Shown here: positions 63,715 through 64,000 of the stretch, in pieces
How positions within the stretch are numbered: position 1 is the stretch's first letter
Layout: every line of letters begins with the position of its first letter
Source of the DNA: Rhizobium sp. CCGE531
GTDB lineage: Bacteria > Pseudomonadota > Alphaproteobacteria > Rhizobiales > Rhizobiaceae
NCBI RefSeq assembly: GCF_003627795.1
Contig: NZ_CP032685.1
Coordinates: 1-64,000, forward strand
Direction: 5' to 3'
Length of the DNA stretch: 64,000 nucleotides
Made by a program: the position numbers and the translations under genes
Notes under the pieces: model-generated
Database searches by the model: none
What the model was told of the DNA's origin: nothing
What the model saw: the letters and a program-made list of their open reading frames with translations, nothing else

Positions 63715-64000
63715 TCAATCATGCGAATGCGTTTCGGGATGCTCCACGCCATGGTCCGATGGGATGATGTGCAGGTTCCCGAAGCGCACGCCGCGCTGCG
63801 TCACCACGCTGTCGGCGAAGGTCATTATCTCCTCTGCCTTGCCCTTCAGCACGGAGACTTCGAGGCAATCCTGCCCGTCGATATGGACATGAAGCGTCGA
63901 GACTGAAAGATCGTGGTGGTGATGTTGCGCCGTCGTCAGCCGGCGCGACAGGTCGCGGGTTTCGTGTTCATAGACATAGGTCAGCGCCGCATAGCATCTG
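63715..64000 (-). CDS. nikR: Nickel-responsive regulator NikR, partial (C-terminal part)
   Basis: The last 95 codons of a nikR gene are present; the start lies beyond the window. The C-terminal nickel-binding ACT-like domain is unmistakable: YVYEHETRDLSRRLTTAQHH, HHDLSVSTLHVHIDGQDC and FADSVVTQRGVRFGNLHIIP. The nickel ligands (His in QHHHHD, the HVH pair and the Cys of DC) are all present. A His-rich tail (DHGVEHPETHSHD) ends the protein. The N-terminal ribbon-helix-helix part is not visible. NikR represses nickel uptake genes, which probably lie outside the window. Confidence 0.88.
   Translation of the reverse strand, partial: RCYAALTYVYEHETRDLSRRLTTAQHHHHDLSVSTLHVHIDGQDCLEVSVLKGKAEEIMTFADSVVTQRGVRFGNLHIIPSDHGVEHPETHSHD

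Overview
The window looks like a fast-growing rhizobium. The evidence is a succinoglycan (exo) gene block in almost the gene order known from Sinorhizobium, an alpha-galactoside (agp/agaL) uptake block, mocDEF-like genes next to an inosose-isomerase-like gene, two copies of a RIME-type intergenic palindrome, and GC-rich codon use. An assignment to the Rhizobium tropici-like group is inference only. No rRNA, complete tRNA, CRISPR array or insertion sequence was found.

Layout. 0.5-2.4 kb: an exported L,D-transpeptidase-like protein and a small zinc GFA protein. 2.5-5.8 kb: a Rieske oxygenase/reductase pair of the glycine-betaine demethylase type (gbcA/gbcB-like) with a divergent LysR regulator. 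6.2-9.3 kb: a periplasmic sugar-binding protein followed by a chemoreceptor, with no transporter beside them. 9.4-11.3 kb: an ABC exporter. 11.7-16.9 kb: an accessory region with an unusual exported Tyr-rich protein, two tandem tiny two-cysteine membrane peptides, and a PepSY protein / OmpR-type regulator / histidine kinase operon. 16.9-18.3 kb: a poorly conserved, partly decayed stretch with a probable frameshift and a peptidase remnant. 18.3-19.4 kb: an FAH-family sugar-acid enzyme.

19.6-29.8 kb: an alpha-galactoside operon on the minus strand. Two GH4 glycosidases flank a family-5 ABC transporter (binding protein, two permeases, double ATPase), with a divergent AraC regulator. 30.0-38.3 kb: a GH2 beta-galactosidase-like enzyme, a GntR regulator with two winged helices, an aldose dehydrogenase of the aldo/keto reductase family and a ribose-type ABC transporter.

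38.5-57.2 kb: the exopolysaccharide block in the order exoZ-Q-F-Y / X-U / V-W / H-K-L-A-M-O-N-P. It encodes the initiating transferase, six glycosyltransferases, the pyruvyl, acetyl and succinyl decorations, UDP-glucose synthesis, polymerase, export/co-polymerase proteins, a glycanase and the small inhibitor ExoX. exoT (flippase), exoI and exoB, which belong to the Sinorhizobium cluster, are absent here.

57.2-64.0 kb: a DMT-family exporter, an FMN reductase, then a desaturase-like oxygenase with its Rieske ferredoxin and ferredoxin reductase (mocDEF-like), a divergent LacI regulator and an IolI-like isomerase. The window ends inside a minus-strand nikR.

The most novel-looking part is 11.7-16.9 kb. 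There the two tandem peptides, each with one membrane segment and two periplasmic cysteines, sit beside a PhoPQ-like two-component system carrying its own PepSY protein and an 11-bp-spaced direct repeat typical of OmpR-type regulators. This suggests a small-protein feedback system similar in layout to MgrB, but that is a hypothesis.
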